The notes beneath the pieces were generated by a model. The model was given only the letters and a program-made list of their open reading frames with translations, did no database searches and was not told the DNA's origin. Shown here one piece after another: positions 25,793 to 33,548 of a stretch of 46,023 nucleotides of DNA. The stretch spans positions 1-46,023 of the forward strand of contig JBKHJZ010000007.1 in NCBI GenBank assembly GCA_046537875.1, written 5' to 3'. The translations under genes and the position numbers were made by a program. Source of the stretch: JBKHJZ01 sp046537875. Lineage in GTDB: Bacteria > Actinomycetota > Acidimicrobiia > Acidimicrobiales > VFJN01. How positions within the stretch are numbered: the first letter of the stretch is position 1; each line of letters opens with the position of its first letter.

Positions 25793-25929
25793 TTCAGCGT
25801 GTACGTCGGTGCAGCTGAGGGGACGGGTTCGGGGATCGGGCCGGGGCGAGGTGCCACCACTCGCCGTCGGCGTGCAACCCCGGAGACCCCCCGGTGCTCG
25901 TCCCGTGTCGAGACTTCGAGGTGTTGCGG

Positions 25930-26439
25930 ATGGCTCGTCATCTGGAGATCGTCCTTCCCAAGCACGATCTTCGCTGTGTGGCCCGGCTGCTGGACGACGA
26001 GGCGCCGCGGACCTGCGACGCGGTCTGGTCGGCCCTGCCCGCAGGCGGCGACGTGTACCACGCCAAGTACGCCCGCAACGAGCTGTACACCTTCGTCGCG
26101 CCGGTGAGCGACGAGTTGATCGGCCCCGAGAACCCGACGATCACGCCGATCCCGGGCGACGTGGTCTACTTCGAGTTCGGCGCCGGGATGCTGCCCTCCG
26201 GGGCGTACGGCTACGGCGCCGACGAGGGCGCCGCCGGCCGCCCACTCGTGGTCGACCTGGCCGTCTTCTACGGGCGCAACAACCTCCTGCTGAACGGCGA
26301 CCTCGGCTTCGTGCCCGGCAACGTGTTCGCCACGATCAGCGAGGGACTCGACGCCCTGGCCGCCGCAGGCAACGACATCTGGCGTGCGGGTGCGATCGGC
26401 GAGGAGCTGCAGTTCCGCCGGTTGGAGGGTGACAGGTGA
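25930..26439 (+). CDS. DUF3830-like protein (cyclophilin-like fold candidate)
   Basis: The 169-residue protein resembles DUF3830-type proteins: an N-terminal segment with an RTCDAVWSALP motif, the conserved ENPTITPIPGDV and the following YFEFG region, and a Gly/Tyr-rich middle. That family is thought to adopt a cyclophilin-like barrel and often neighbours amidases and racemase-superfamily enzymes, as here; its reaction is not known to me. The ATG at 25930 was chosen because GAGG lies 8 bases before it and the protein then starts with a hydrophobic strand (MARHLEIVLP). A GTG at 25894 is an alternative. The end overlaps the start of the racemase-superfamily gene (GTGA at 26436), so the two are coupled and may act on the same compound. 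Confidence 0.7.
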   Translation: MARHLEIVLPKHDLRCVARLLDDEAPRTCDAVWSALPAGGDVYHAKYARNELYTFVAPVSDELIGPENPTITPIPGDVVYFEFGAGMLPSGAYGYGADEGAAGRPLVVDLAVFYGRNNLLLNGDLGFVPGNVFATISEGLDALAAAGNDIWRAGAIGEELQFRRLEGDR

Positions 26440-27386
26440 GCGTGGTCGCCGACCCGGCCGACGCGGGCGACCGCGCGGAGGTCGACCGGGTGGCCAGCGA
26501 GGCGCTTCCGCTCCCGGTGACTGCGCCCGGCGTGGTGACCGGCCGCGCACCTGCGTCGGCCATGCGGCGCTACCGCTGGCCGATCGAGTACGAGACCGCG
26601 AACGGGGGCGTGTCGGTCGGCGTGGTGGTGCCGTTCGACTTCTCCCTCGACTGGGAGTACTGGAAGTACCTGCCGAGCGGGGTGGCACTGCACTTCACCC
26701 GCACGCCCCACCATCGCCGGGACGCGGGCATGTACCTGGCACGCGCGGCCGGCCGCCCCAGCGTCGTCGCCCGCTCGGCGCGCACGCTGATGTCGATCGA
26801 CCCGGCGGCGGTGCTCTACGCCTGCACCTCCGGCAGCTACATCGGCGGGCTCGCGGGCGAGCGGGCGCTGCGCGCGGCGATGCGGGGTGTGGGGATCCGC
26901 CGGGCGGTCACCACGTCGGGTGCTGCGGTGGCAGCCCTGCAGCTCAGCGGGATCCACCGGGTGGCGCTGGCAACGCCCTACTCGGGCAGCCTCACCCGTC
27001 ACCTCGTGGCCTACCTCGAGGAGGCGGGGTTCGAGGTGGTGTCGGCCCACTACCTGGGGCTGCACCGCGGGATCAGCGCGGTCAGCCAGACGACCATCAT
27101 GGACCTCGTCCGCCAGAGCGCGGGGAGCGGTGCGGACGCCGCCTTCGTGAGCTGCACGTCGTTGCGCACGTACGGCACGGTGGCCCAGCTCGAGGCCGAG
27201 CTGGAGATGCCGGTGTTCACCTCGAACCAGGTGTCGTTGTGGGCCGTGCTCGTGGCGGCCGGGGTGCTGCCACGGCCGCCCGACGCGCCGGACCCCGACT
27301 GGGTGCTCGGCGACGCCGACCCGGTGGCCACCTCGACCCGCCTGCTCATGGCCGCGGCGGCGGACGCCGCCACCGGGCTCGGGTGA
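26436..27386 (+). CDS. Asp/Glu racemase / maleate isomerase-superfamily enzyme, two-cysteine type
   Basis: The 316-residue protein belongs to the superfamily of aspartate/glutamate racemase, maleate isomerase and arylmalonate decarboxylase. Both catalytic cysteine positions are filled: Cys130 in YACTSGSY and Cys240 in VSCTSLRT. Two cysteines are expected for racemases and maleate isomerases, whereas arylmalonate decarboxylase keeps only the second. An N-terminal extension of about 45 residues precedes the first domain strand region. Other family marks are LATPYSG and SNQVSLW. The GTG at 26436 overlaps the preceding stop. It ends 4 bases from the stop of the oppositely oriented relative at 27391. 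Confidence 0.78.
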   Translation: MSVVADPADAGDRAEVDRVASEALPLPVTAPGVVTGRAPASAMRRYRWPIEYETANGGVSVGVVVPFDFSLDWEYWKYLPSGVALHFTRTPHHRRDAGMYLARAAGRPSVVARSARTLMSIDPAAVLYACTSGSYIGGLAGERALRAAMRGVGIRRAVTTSGAAVAALQLSGIHRVALATPYSGSLTRHLVAYLEEAGFEVVSAHYLGLHRGISAVSQTTIMDLVRQSAGSGADAAFVSCTSLRTYGTVAQLEAELEMPVFTSNQVSLWAVLVAAGVLPRPPDAPDPDWVLGDADPVATSTRLLMAAAADAATGLG

Positions 27387-27390
27387 ATCG

Positions 27391-28122
27391 TCAGGCCGCG
27401 AAGAGCGCGCCCAGGCCGGGCTGGCGACCGTTCGCGCCTGTCAGCCGCAGGGCTTCCCACAACGTGACCTGGTTGGCGGTCAGCACCGGCTTGCCCAGCG
27501 CGGCCTCCAGCTCGTCCAGGCAGCCGGCGGTGTGGAGCGCCGTGTCGGGGACGAGCACCGCGTCGGCGCGCGGGTGATCGCCTGCGGCCACGAAGGACAG
27601 CACGCGGTCGGACCCGAGCGTCCCCACCTCGGCGGCGGTCACGATGCCCTGACCGCCGGCGGCCACCACGTCGATGCCCGCCTCGCCCAGGAAGTGGACC
27701 AACGCGTCCACGACGTCCTCGGGGTACGTCGCCGCGATGGCCGGGCGGGCTGCGCCGATCGCCCGCAGCGCCGCCACGAAGGCCAGGGAGGTGCTCGACG
27801 CCGGCACCCCCGCCACGTCGCGGATGCCGGCCGCCTGGCGGCGCGCGCCCTCGAGGCCGAACACGAAGCTGCCGCTGGTGCACGCCCAGACGACGGCGTC
27901 GACCCTGCCGGCCAACCGGGCCGCGCCCTCGCCGAGGCGCACCGGTCCACCCAGGTCGAGAAGGGCGTCGACGCGGTGGGCATCCTCGCCCACCGAGGTG
28001 TGGACCACCTCGACGAGCGGCCGGCGCAGGGCGCGCCCCGCGAGCGCCGGGTAGTCGTCCTCGGCGGCGTGCCCGGGATAGAGGAGGCCCAGTCGGGGAC
28101 GGTCGGTGCGGTCGGCGTCCAT
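27391..28122 (-). CDS. Asp/Glu racemase / maleate isomerase-superfamily protein, one-cysteine variant
   Basis: The 243-residue protein is a shorter relative of the adjacent enzyme. The first cysteine is present (Cys81 in WACTSGSF). At the place aligned with the neighbour's second cysteine it has Asp193 (VPDTALHT), and a different cysteine occurs eight residues later (Cys201). The shared downstream segment is ANQVTLW. Loss of one cysteine should change chemistry, since racemisation and maleate isomerisation use both. It may be a decarboxylase, a lyase or a binding protein. The ATG at 28122 is only 8 bases after TAGATT on the coding strand, which suggests a leaderless transcript. It is not under the palindromic operator. 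Confidence 0.74.
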   Translation of the reverse strand: MDADRTDRPRLGLLYPGHAAEDDYPALAGRALRRPLVEVVHTSVGEDAHRVDALLDLGGPVRLGEGAARLAGRVDAVVWACTSGSFVFGLEGARRQAAGIRDVAGVPASSTSLAFVAALRAIGAARPAIAATYPEDVVDALVHFLGEAGIDVVAAGGQGIVTAAEVGTLGSDRVLSFVAAGDHPRADAVLVPDTALHTAGCLDELEAALGKPVLTANQVTLWEALRLTGANGRQPGLGALFAA

Positions 28123-28130
28123 CGCCGACG

Positions 28131-28136
28131 AATCTA
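28131..28136 (-). promoter_or_regulatory. -10 element of a leaderless promoter (racemase-superfamily gene)
   Basis: TAGATT on the minus strand is followed by 8 bases and then the ATG at 28122. Confidence 0.5.
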
Positions 28137-28220
28137 CGGCGGCCCGCCGCATCCTCCGCGGTGGGCGCGGGCATCCGTCTCCCGAGAGCCCGCCACGGGC
28201 CGAAGGTCCCCCCTCCCGTG

Positions 28221-28234
28221 GGGACTGTCGTCCC
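28221..28234. promoter_or_regulatory. DosR-like inverted repeat GGGACTGTCGTCCC
   Basis: GGGAC and GTCCC arms with a 4-base spacer form the core of the DevR/DosR box (GGGACTNNNGTCCC), which responds to hypoxia or redox state in other actinobacteria. It lies 37-50 bases before the ATG of the cupredoxin-like lipoprotein gene. No DosR homologue is in the window, so function is inferred from pattern only. Confidence 0.4.
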
Positions 28235-28270
28235 TTGTGCGGGGCGCCGGTCCCGCGCATGCTCCCGGCC

Positions 28271-28684
28271 ATGCCTGCCCACGCAGCCCGCCACGTCCCC
28301 GGTGTGCCGGCCCGGACCTCGGCCGTCGTTCCCCTCGCCCTCGCGTTGGTGGTGCTCCTGCCCGCGGGATGCGGCGGCGGCGACGGCGCCGACCTGCCGC
28401 CCGTCGAGGGGCCCACCGCGCCCCGGCTCGAGGTCCGGGCGAGCGAGATGTCCTTCGACCCCGCGGCCGTGGCCGTCGCCGCAGGGGAGGTGGAGGTGGT
28501 GCTCCACAACGAGGGGCAGATGCTCCACGACCTCCGCATCGGCGAGGAGCCGTTCATCGTCGAGGCGGGCGCCGGCCAGAGCGCCACCGGCTCGGTGACG
28601 CTCGACCCGGGCCGCTACGAGATCTACTGCTCGCTGCCCGGGCACCGCGACGCAGGGATGGAGGGGGTGCTCGAGGTGCGGTGA
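28271..28684 (+). CDS. Cupredoxin-like lipoprotein
   Basis: The 137-residue protein has a lipoprotein signal peptide ending in LLPAGC (lipobox Cys about residue 33), a short Gly/Pro linker and a cupredoxin-like domain. The domain shows EMSFDP, a His near LHNEGQMLHDL and the C-terminal copper-site pattern YCSLPGHRDAGM, with Cys, His and Met as type 1 copper ligands. Such proteins shuttle electrons on the outer face of the membrane. The ATG at 28271 is used; an in-frame ATG at 28259 is possible, and neither has a clear ribosome site. A DosR-like inverted repeat lies upstream. A GTGAGC/GCTCAC stem-loop begins at the stop codon. Confidence 0.82.
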   Translation: MPAHAARHVPGVPARTSAVVPLALALVVLLPAGCGGGDGADLPPVEGPTAPRLEVRASEMSFDPAAVAVAAGEVEVVLHNEGQMLHDLRIGEEPFIVEAGAGQSATGSVTLDPGRYEIYCSLPGHRDAGMEGVLEVR

Positions 28685-28695
28685 GCACGGCTCAC
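28681..28695 (+). terminator. Stem-loop at the end of the cupredoxin-like gene
   Basis: GTGAGC (28681-28686) and GCTCAC (28690-28695) form a perfect 6-bp stem with a 3-nt loop overlapping the stop codon. No T-tract follows. Confidence 0.35.
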
Positions 28696-28790
28696 GGCCG
28701 CGGGCCGGCGCCGCCGGGTGCCACGACCGGCTCAGCCCCGCGGGGACCGCGGTGCGCCAAGCCGGACGTGCGCCTGTCCGCGCATCCTCT

Positions 28791-28796
28791 TATGCT
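28791..28796 (+). promoter_or_regulatory. Candidate -10 for the alpha/beta hydrolase gene
   Basis: TATGCT matches TANNNT in the 259-base gap before the hydrolase gene, predicting a leader of about 140 bases. No matching -35 or riboswitch was recognised. Confidence 0.35.
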
Positions 28797-28943
28797 GGGC
28801 ACCCGAGGCGTCCGGTCCCTGGCCGCACGCCGGGGGTGCTGGGGTCGGTGCCTCCATCACCGGCGACCGGTTCGCTCGACAGCCCGTCATCAGGCAGGGG
28901 TGGCGCGCACGCCCCGGATGCCAGCCCCCGCAAGGAGCCGCCA

Positions 28944-29768
28944 GTGCCGCTTCTCGAGGTCAACGACCAGCCGATCAACGTCATCGACCGCGGCAGCGGC
29001 GATCCCGTCGTGTTCCTCCACGCGTTCCCGTTGCAGGCGGCGATGTGGGACTACCAGCTCGAGGCGTTCGAGGCGACCCACCGCTGCCTTGCCGTCGACA
29101 TGCCCGGCTTCGGGCAGTCGCGGTCGCCGGCCGACCCCGGGGCGTCGTCGATGCAGTGGTGGGCCGGCCTGGTGGCCGGCGCACTCGAGCGGCTCGGCGT
29201 CGAGCGGACCACGATCGTCGGCGCCTCCATGGGCGGCTACCTCGCCATGGCCCTGCTCCGCCACCATCCCGAGGCGGTGCGCGACCTCGTCCTGGTCGAC
29301 ACCCGGGCACGCTCCGACGACCCCACGGTGGCGCAGCGCCGGACCGAGCAGCAGGCCCAGCTCCGCGAGGGCACCGAGGTCGGGGTGCTCGCCAAGTCGG
29401 TGGTCGAGGGCCTGCTCTCGTCGGGCTCGATGGCACGCGCCGAGCTGGTCGACTACGTGCACGCACTGGCCGGGGCCGCCACGCCCGAGGGGTGGATCGG
29501 CGCCCTCGCCGCCATGAAGAACCGGCCCGACAACATGCTGGTGCTGCGGCAGGCGGGTGTGCGGGCTCTGGTGATCGTGGGCGAGCTCGACCGGGTGACG
29601 CCGATCGCCGAGGCGATGAGCGTGCGTTCGCTGCTGAAGGGCGAGCTGGTGGTCATCCCCGGCGTGGGTCACCTTCCGAACATCGAGGACCCGATCGCGT
29701 TCAACGAGGCGCTCGGCGGCTTCCTCGGTGTCGGCCCCGGCGGAGAGGCGCCCGACACCGGCGGCTGA
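28944..29768 (+). CDS. Alpha/beta-fold hydrolase
   Basis: The 274-residue protein shows a complete alpha/beta hydrolase plan: an HAF oxyanion-region segment (VVFLHAFPLQ), the nucleophile elbow GASMGG, a helical lid from about residue 125 to 200, the acid in GELDRVTP and the base His in GVGHLPN. It probably hydrolyses an ester, lactone or similar bond; the substrate is unknown. The GTG at 28944 is well supported by AAGGAG at 28932-28937 with 6-base spacing. Longer in-frame readings upstream are low-complexity and overlap the presumed leader. The gene stands alone between the lipoprotein gene and the NAGGN operon, about 95 bases before the latter. Confidence 0.85.
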   Translation: MPLLEVNDQPINVIDRGSGDPVVFLHAFPLQAAMWDYQLEAFEATHRCLAVDMPGFGQSRSPADPGASSMQWWAGLVAGALERLGVERTTIVGASMGGYLAMALLRHHPEAVRDLVLVDTRARSDDPTVAQRRTEQQAQLREGTEVGVLAKSVVEGLLSSGSMARAELVDYVHALAGAATPEGWIGALAAMKNRPDNMLVLRQAGVRALVIVGELDRVTPIAEAMSVRSLLKGELVVIPGVGHLPNIEDPIAFNEALGGFLGVGPGGEAPDTGG

Positions 29769-29846
29769 GCCGCACCCGGACACCTCGCGTGCTCCATGTC
29801 ACCCGCCCCGGGCCGCCGCCTGTGTACGGATCGGGGAGCGGGTGGG

Positions 29847-29852
29847 TACGGT
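29847..29852 (+). promoter_or_regulatory. -10 element of the NAGGN operon promoter
   Basis: TACGGT ends 10 bases before the ATG of the amidotransferase gene at 29863, indicating a leaderless or very short-leader transcript. No ribosome site precedes the ATG, in agreement. Confidence 0.5.
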
Positions 29853-29862
29853 CGGGCGTGCG

Positions 29863-31656
29863 ATGTGTGGATTCAGCGGCGAGATCGACCTGACGCGCGC
29901 GGGGGCCGACCCGGTCGCCGTCGCCCGCATGACGGGCACGATGACCGACCGCGGGCCCGACGGGGCCGGACTCTGGGCGCAGGGCCCGGTGGCGCTGGGG
30001 CACAGGCGGCTGAAGATCATCGACCTCTCCGAGCGGGGGGCCCAACCGATGGTCGATCCGGTCCTCGGCCTCGCCATCGTCTTCAACGGCTGCATCTACA
30101 ACCATCACGAGCTGCGCCGGGAGCTCGAGTCGGACGGCTACCGGTTCTTCTCGACCAGCGACACCGAGGTGCTCCTCAAGGCGTACCACCGGTGGGGAGA
30201 CACCTTCGTCGACCGCCTGGTCGGCATGTTCTCCCTGTGCATCGTCGAGCGCGACTCCGGCCGCGTGCTGCTGGTGCGCGATCGGCTGGGGATCAAGCCG
30301 CTCTACCTCGCTCAGGTCGGTGACACCCTGCGGTTCGCGTCCACGCTCCCGGCACTGCTGGCGACCGGTGGGGTGGACACCTCGATCGACCCGGTCGCGC
30401 TCCACCAGTACCTGACGTTCCACTCGGTGGTGCCGGCGCCGCGCACCATCCTCAACGGCGTGCGGAAGCTGCCGCCGGCCACGCTGCTCGCCGTGGAGCC
30501 GGACGGGCGGCGCACCGAGACCACCTACTGGCGCACCGAGTTCGGCCGGCGTCCCGAGTACGAGGGCTGGTCGGCGGGCGACTGGGAGGACGCCGTGCTC
30601 GCGGCGCTCCGCACCGCCGTCGACCGCCGGATGGTGGCCGACGTGCCGGTCGGGTGCCTGCTCTCCGGCGGCCTCGACTCGAGCCTGGTCGTCGGGCTCC
30701 TCGCCGAGGCGGGGGTCAGCGATCTGCTCACGTTCAGCATCGGGTTCGAGTCGCACGGCGGCATCGAGGGCGACGAGTTCCGCTACAGCGACGTGATCGC
30801 GGAGCGGTTCGCCACGCGCCACCATCGCATCCGCATCCCGACCGATCGCCTGCTGCCGGGACTCGACGCCGCGATCGGCGCGATGAGCGAGCCGATGGTG
30901 AGCCACGACGTGGTCGCCTTCTACCTGCTGTCGCAGGAGGTGGCGCAGCACGTGAAGGTGGTGCAGTCGGGCCAGGGGGCGGACGAGGTGTTCGCCGGCT
31001 ACCACTGGTACCCGCCCATGCTCGAGCCGGGCGCCGCGGTGGACGGCGGCGTCCTCGCCTACTCCGAGGCCTTCTTCGACCGCCCGGACGAGGCGATGGC
31101 CGAGGTCGTGGCGGCGCAGCATCGGTGCGAGGACGACGCGTCGGGCGAGTTCGTGACCGCGCACTTCGCCCGGCCCGGCGCGTCCTCGCCGATCGACCGG
31201 GCGCTGCGCATCGACACCGAGGTGATGCTGGTCGAGGATCCGGTCAAGCGGGTCGACAACATGACCATGGCCTGGGGACTCGAGGCCCGCGTGCCCTACC
31301 TCGACCACGACCTGGTCGAGCTGGCGGCGGCCTGCCCGCCCGAGCTGAAGGTGGCCGAGGGCGGCAAGGGCGTGCTGAAGGCGGCCGCCCGCAGGGTCAT
31401 CCCCTCGGCGGTCATCGACAGGCCGAAGGGGTACTTCCCGGTGCCCGCGCTCACCCACCTCGAGGGGCCGTTGCTCGACATGGTGCGCGACGCCCTGACC
31501 GATCCCGCTGCGAAGCAGCGGGGCCTGTTCGAGCCGGACTACGTCGAGCACCTGCTGGGTGACCCCAACGCCGAGCTCACGCCGCTGCGCGGGAACAAGC
31601 TGTGGCAGCTCGGGCTCCTCGAGCTTTGGCTGCAGAAGCACGGGATCACCCCGTGA
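29863..31656 (+). CDS. asnO: Asparagine-synthase-like amidotransferase of NAGGN synthesis
   Basis: The 597-residue protein is a class II glutamine amidotransferase fused to an asparagine-synthetase domain. It begins MCGFSG, so Cys2 becomes the N-terminal nucleophile that frees ammonia from glutamine, and later shows NGCIYNHHELR. The synthetase half has the pyrophosphate loop LLSGGLDSS (Ser268-Ser274). The two genes that follow, GNAT/ATP-grasp and M42 peptidase, identify it as the amidotransferase that converts N-acetylglutaminylglutamine to its amide (NAGGN), a compatible solute, rather than a general asparagine synthetase. The start is fixed by the need for Cys2 and by the upstream -10 element. 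It ends in GTGA, overlapping the start of the next gene. Confidence 0.85.
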   Translation: MCGFSGEIDLTRAGADPVAVARMTGTMTDRGPDGAGLWAQGPVALGHRRLKIIDLSERGAQPMVDPVLGLAIVFNGCIYNHHELRRELESDGYRFFSTSDTEVLLKAYHRWGDTFVDRLVGMFSLCIVERDSGRVLLVRDRLGIKPLYLAQVGDTLRFASTLPALLATGGVDTSIDPVALHQYLTFHSVVPAPRTILNGVRKLPPATLLAVEPDGRRTETTYWRTEFGRRPEYEGWSAGDWEDAVLAALRTAVDRRMVADVPVGCLLSGGLDSSLVVGLLAEAGVSDLLTFSIGFESHGGIEGDEFRYSDVIAERFATRHHRIRIPTDRLLPGLDAAIGAMSEPMVSHDVVAFYLLSQEVAQHVKVVQSGQGADEVFAGYHWYPPMLEPGAAVDGGVLAYSEAFFDRPDEAMAEVVAAQHRCEDDASGEFVTAHFARPGASSPIDRALRIDTEVMLVEDPVKRVDNMTMAWGLEARVPYLDHDLVELAAACPPELKVAEGGKGVLKAAARRVIPSAVIDRPKGYFPVPALTHLEGPLLDMVRDALTDPAAKQRGLFEPDYVEHLLGDPNAELTPLRGNKLWQLGLLELWLQKHGITP

Positions 31657-33548
31657 GCGGTCCCGGCGCGCAGGGCGGCGACGCCCCTGCCGGCGCCGGT
31701 GCGACGGGCGACGCCGGGCAGGACCGGGACACGGCGCAGCGACCCGGAGGTGGCGGCACGGTGCAACGCCATCGGCAGCCCGGCGGCTGGGACCGCCGCG
31801 ACGCCATCTCCACCACGAGTTGGCGGAAGCCACCAGAGCACCTCGTCGCCTCGATGGACCGCGACGTGGTCATCGACATGGGCTGGGGCCGGCTGCTGTT
31901 CGGCCAGACCTTCCGCTCGGCGGAGCGCATCGTCGAGCTGCTGCTCGAGGAGGCCGAGGGCCGGCGCGACATCTGCCTGTACGCCCGTGATCCGCATGTG
32001 CTGGTCGCCCTGGCACCCCAGGACCTGTTCGTCGATCCGTCGTACACCTACCGGCTGTGGCTCCACCGGGGGATGCCGCGGCGTGACCCGGTGCCCGGGG
32101 TGGTGGTGCGCGCGCTCGCCACGCCGGAGGATGCCGACGCGGTGAACCGCATCTACGTCCGCACGGGCATGGTGCCCGCACCCGTCGACGTGCTGTGGCG
32201 CAACCAGCAGGCCCGGCACCTCGTCTACCTGGTGGCCGAGGAGGCCGAGAGCGGGGAGATCATCGGGACGGTGTCGGGGGTCGACCACGCGCTGGCCTTC
32301 GGCGATCCCGAGGGCGGCTCGTCGCTCTGGTCGCTGGCGGTCGACCCGGCGTCACGGGTGCCGGGTGTCGGCGAGGCCCTGGTCCGGGCTCTGGCCGAGC
32401 GCCTCCACACGCGGGGCCGCGCCTACCTCGATCTGTCGGTGATGCACGACAACGACCCGGCGATCGCCCTGTACGAGAAGCTCGGCTTCGAGCGGGTGCC
32501 GGTGTTCGCGGTGAAGCGCAAGAACCCCATCAACGAGCCGCTGTTCGTCGGCCAGCAGGAGCACCTCGACGACCTCAACCCCTATGCGCGGATCATCGCC
32601 GACGAGGCCCAGCGGCGCGGCATCGCGGTGGAGGTGCTCGACGCGCGCGCCGGCGAGATGCGGCTCAGTCACGGCGGCCGTAGCGTCGTCACCCGCGAGT
32701 CGCTGTCGGAGCTGACCACGGCGGTGGCCATGAGCCGCTGCGACGACAAGGCGCACGCGCGCCGCATCCTCGAGCGCGCGGGGCTGCCCGTGGCGCGTGG
32801 CCGGATCGCGAGCCGCGACCGGAGCGACCACGAGTTCCTGGACGCCGTCGGGGAGGTGGTCGTCAAGCCGTCGCGCGGCGAGCAGGGTCGGGGCATCAGC
32901 GTGGGGGTCACCGACCACGACGAGCTCGATGCCGCGATCGCCACCGCAAGCGCATGCTGCCCGGACGTGCTGATCGAGGAGCGGGTGCCGGGTGAGGACC
33001 TGCGGATCGTGGTGATCGACCACGAGGTGGTGGCCGCGGCGATCCGCCGGCCCGCGGCGGTGGTGGGCACGGGACGTCACTCGGTGCGCGACCTCGTCGA
33101 GGCCCAGAGCCGGCGGCGCGCGGCGGCCACCGGCGGCGAGTCGACCATCCCACTCGACGACGAGACGGTCCGCACCGTGGAGGCCGCCGGGTACGGGCTG
33201 GACGACGTCCCGGACGCCGGGGAGGTCCTCCCGGTGCGGCGGACCGCGAACCTGCACACCGGTGGGACCATCCACGACGTCACCGCCGAGCTCGACCCGG
33301 CGTTGGTGGGGCTGGCGGTGGCGGCATCCGAGGCGATCGGTGTCCCGGTGACCGGCCTCGACATGATCGTCGAATCGCCCGGCGCCACCACCGGGGTGGT
33401 CATCGAGGCCAACGAGCGCCCGGGCCTGGCCAACCACGAGCCCCAGCCGACCGCCGAGCGGTTCGTCGACCTGCTCTTCCCCACCACGAAGGCGCTGCCC
33501 TGGGGGTGGCGGCCCGAACCGCCGGCCGAGGCGGTCGACGATGGGTGA
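31653..33548 (+). CDS. ngg: N-acetylglutaminylglutamine synthetase (GNAT + ATP-grasp fusion)
   Basis: The 631-residue protein joins an N-terminal GNAT acetyltransferase (about 150-290, with LWSLAVDP and NDPAIALYEKLGFERV) to a C-terminal ATP-grasp ligase (about 350-620, with VVVKPSRGEQGRGISVGV and EANERPGL). This fusion is characteristic of the enzyme that acetylates glutamine and joins it to a second glutamine, making the dipeptide later amidated by AsnO. The GTG at 31653 overlaps the previous stop. The first 60 residues are low-complexity and Gly/Ala/Arg-rich, so a later start such as the GTG near 31760 is possible. Its 3' end overlaps the M42 gene by 8 bases. Confidence 0.86.
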   Translation: MSGPGAQGGDAPAGAGATGDAGQDRDTAQRPGGGGTVQRHRQPGGWDRRDAISTTSWRKPPEHLVASMDRDVVIDMGWGRLLFGQTFRSAERIVELLLEEAEGRRDICLYARDPHVLVALAPQDLFVDPSYTYRLWLHRGMPRRDPVPGVVVRALATPEDADAVNRIYVRTGMVPAPVDVLWRNQQARHLVYLVAEEAESGEIIGTVSGVDHALAFGDPEGGSSLWSLAVDPASRVPGVGEALVRALAERLHTRGRAYLDLSVMHDNDPAIALYEKLGFERVPVFAVKRKNPINEPLFVGQQEHLDDLNPYARIIADEAQRRGIAVEVLDARAGEMRLSHGGRSVVTRESLSELTTAVAMSRCDDKAHARRILERAGLPVARGRIASRDRSDHEFLDAVGEVVVKPSRGEQGRGISVGVTDHDELDAAIATASACCPDVLIEERVPGEDLRIVVIDHEVVAAAIRRPAAVVGTGRHSVRDLVEAQSRRRAAATGGESTIPLDDETVRTVEAAGYGLDDVPDAGEVLPVRRTANLHTGGTIHDVTAELDPALVGLAVAASEAIGVPVTGLDMIVESPGATTGVVIEANERPGLANHEPQPTAERFVDLLFPTTKALPWGWRPEPPAEAVDDG

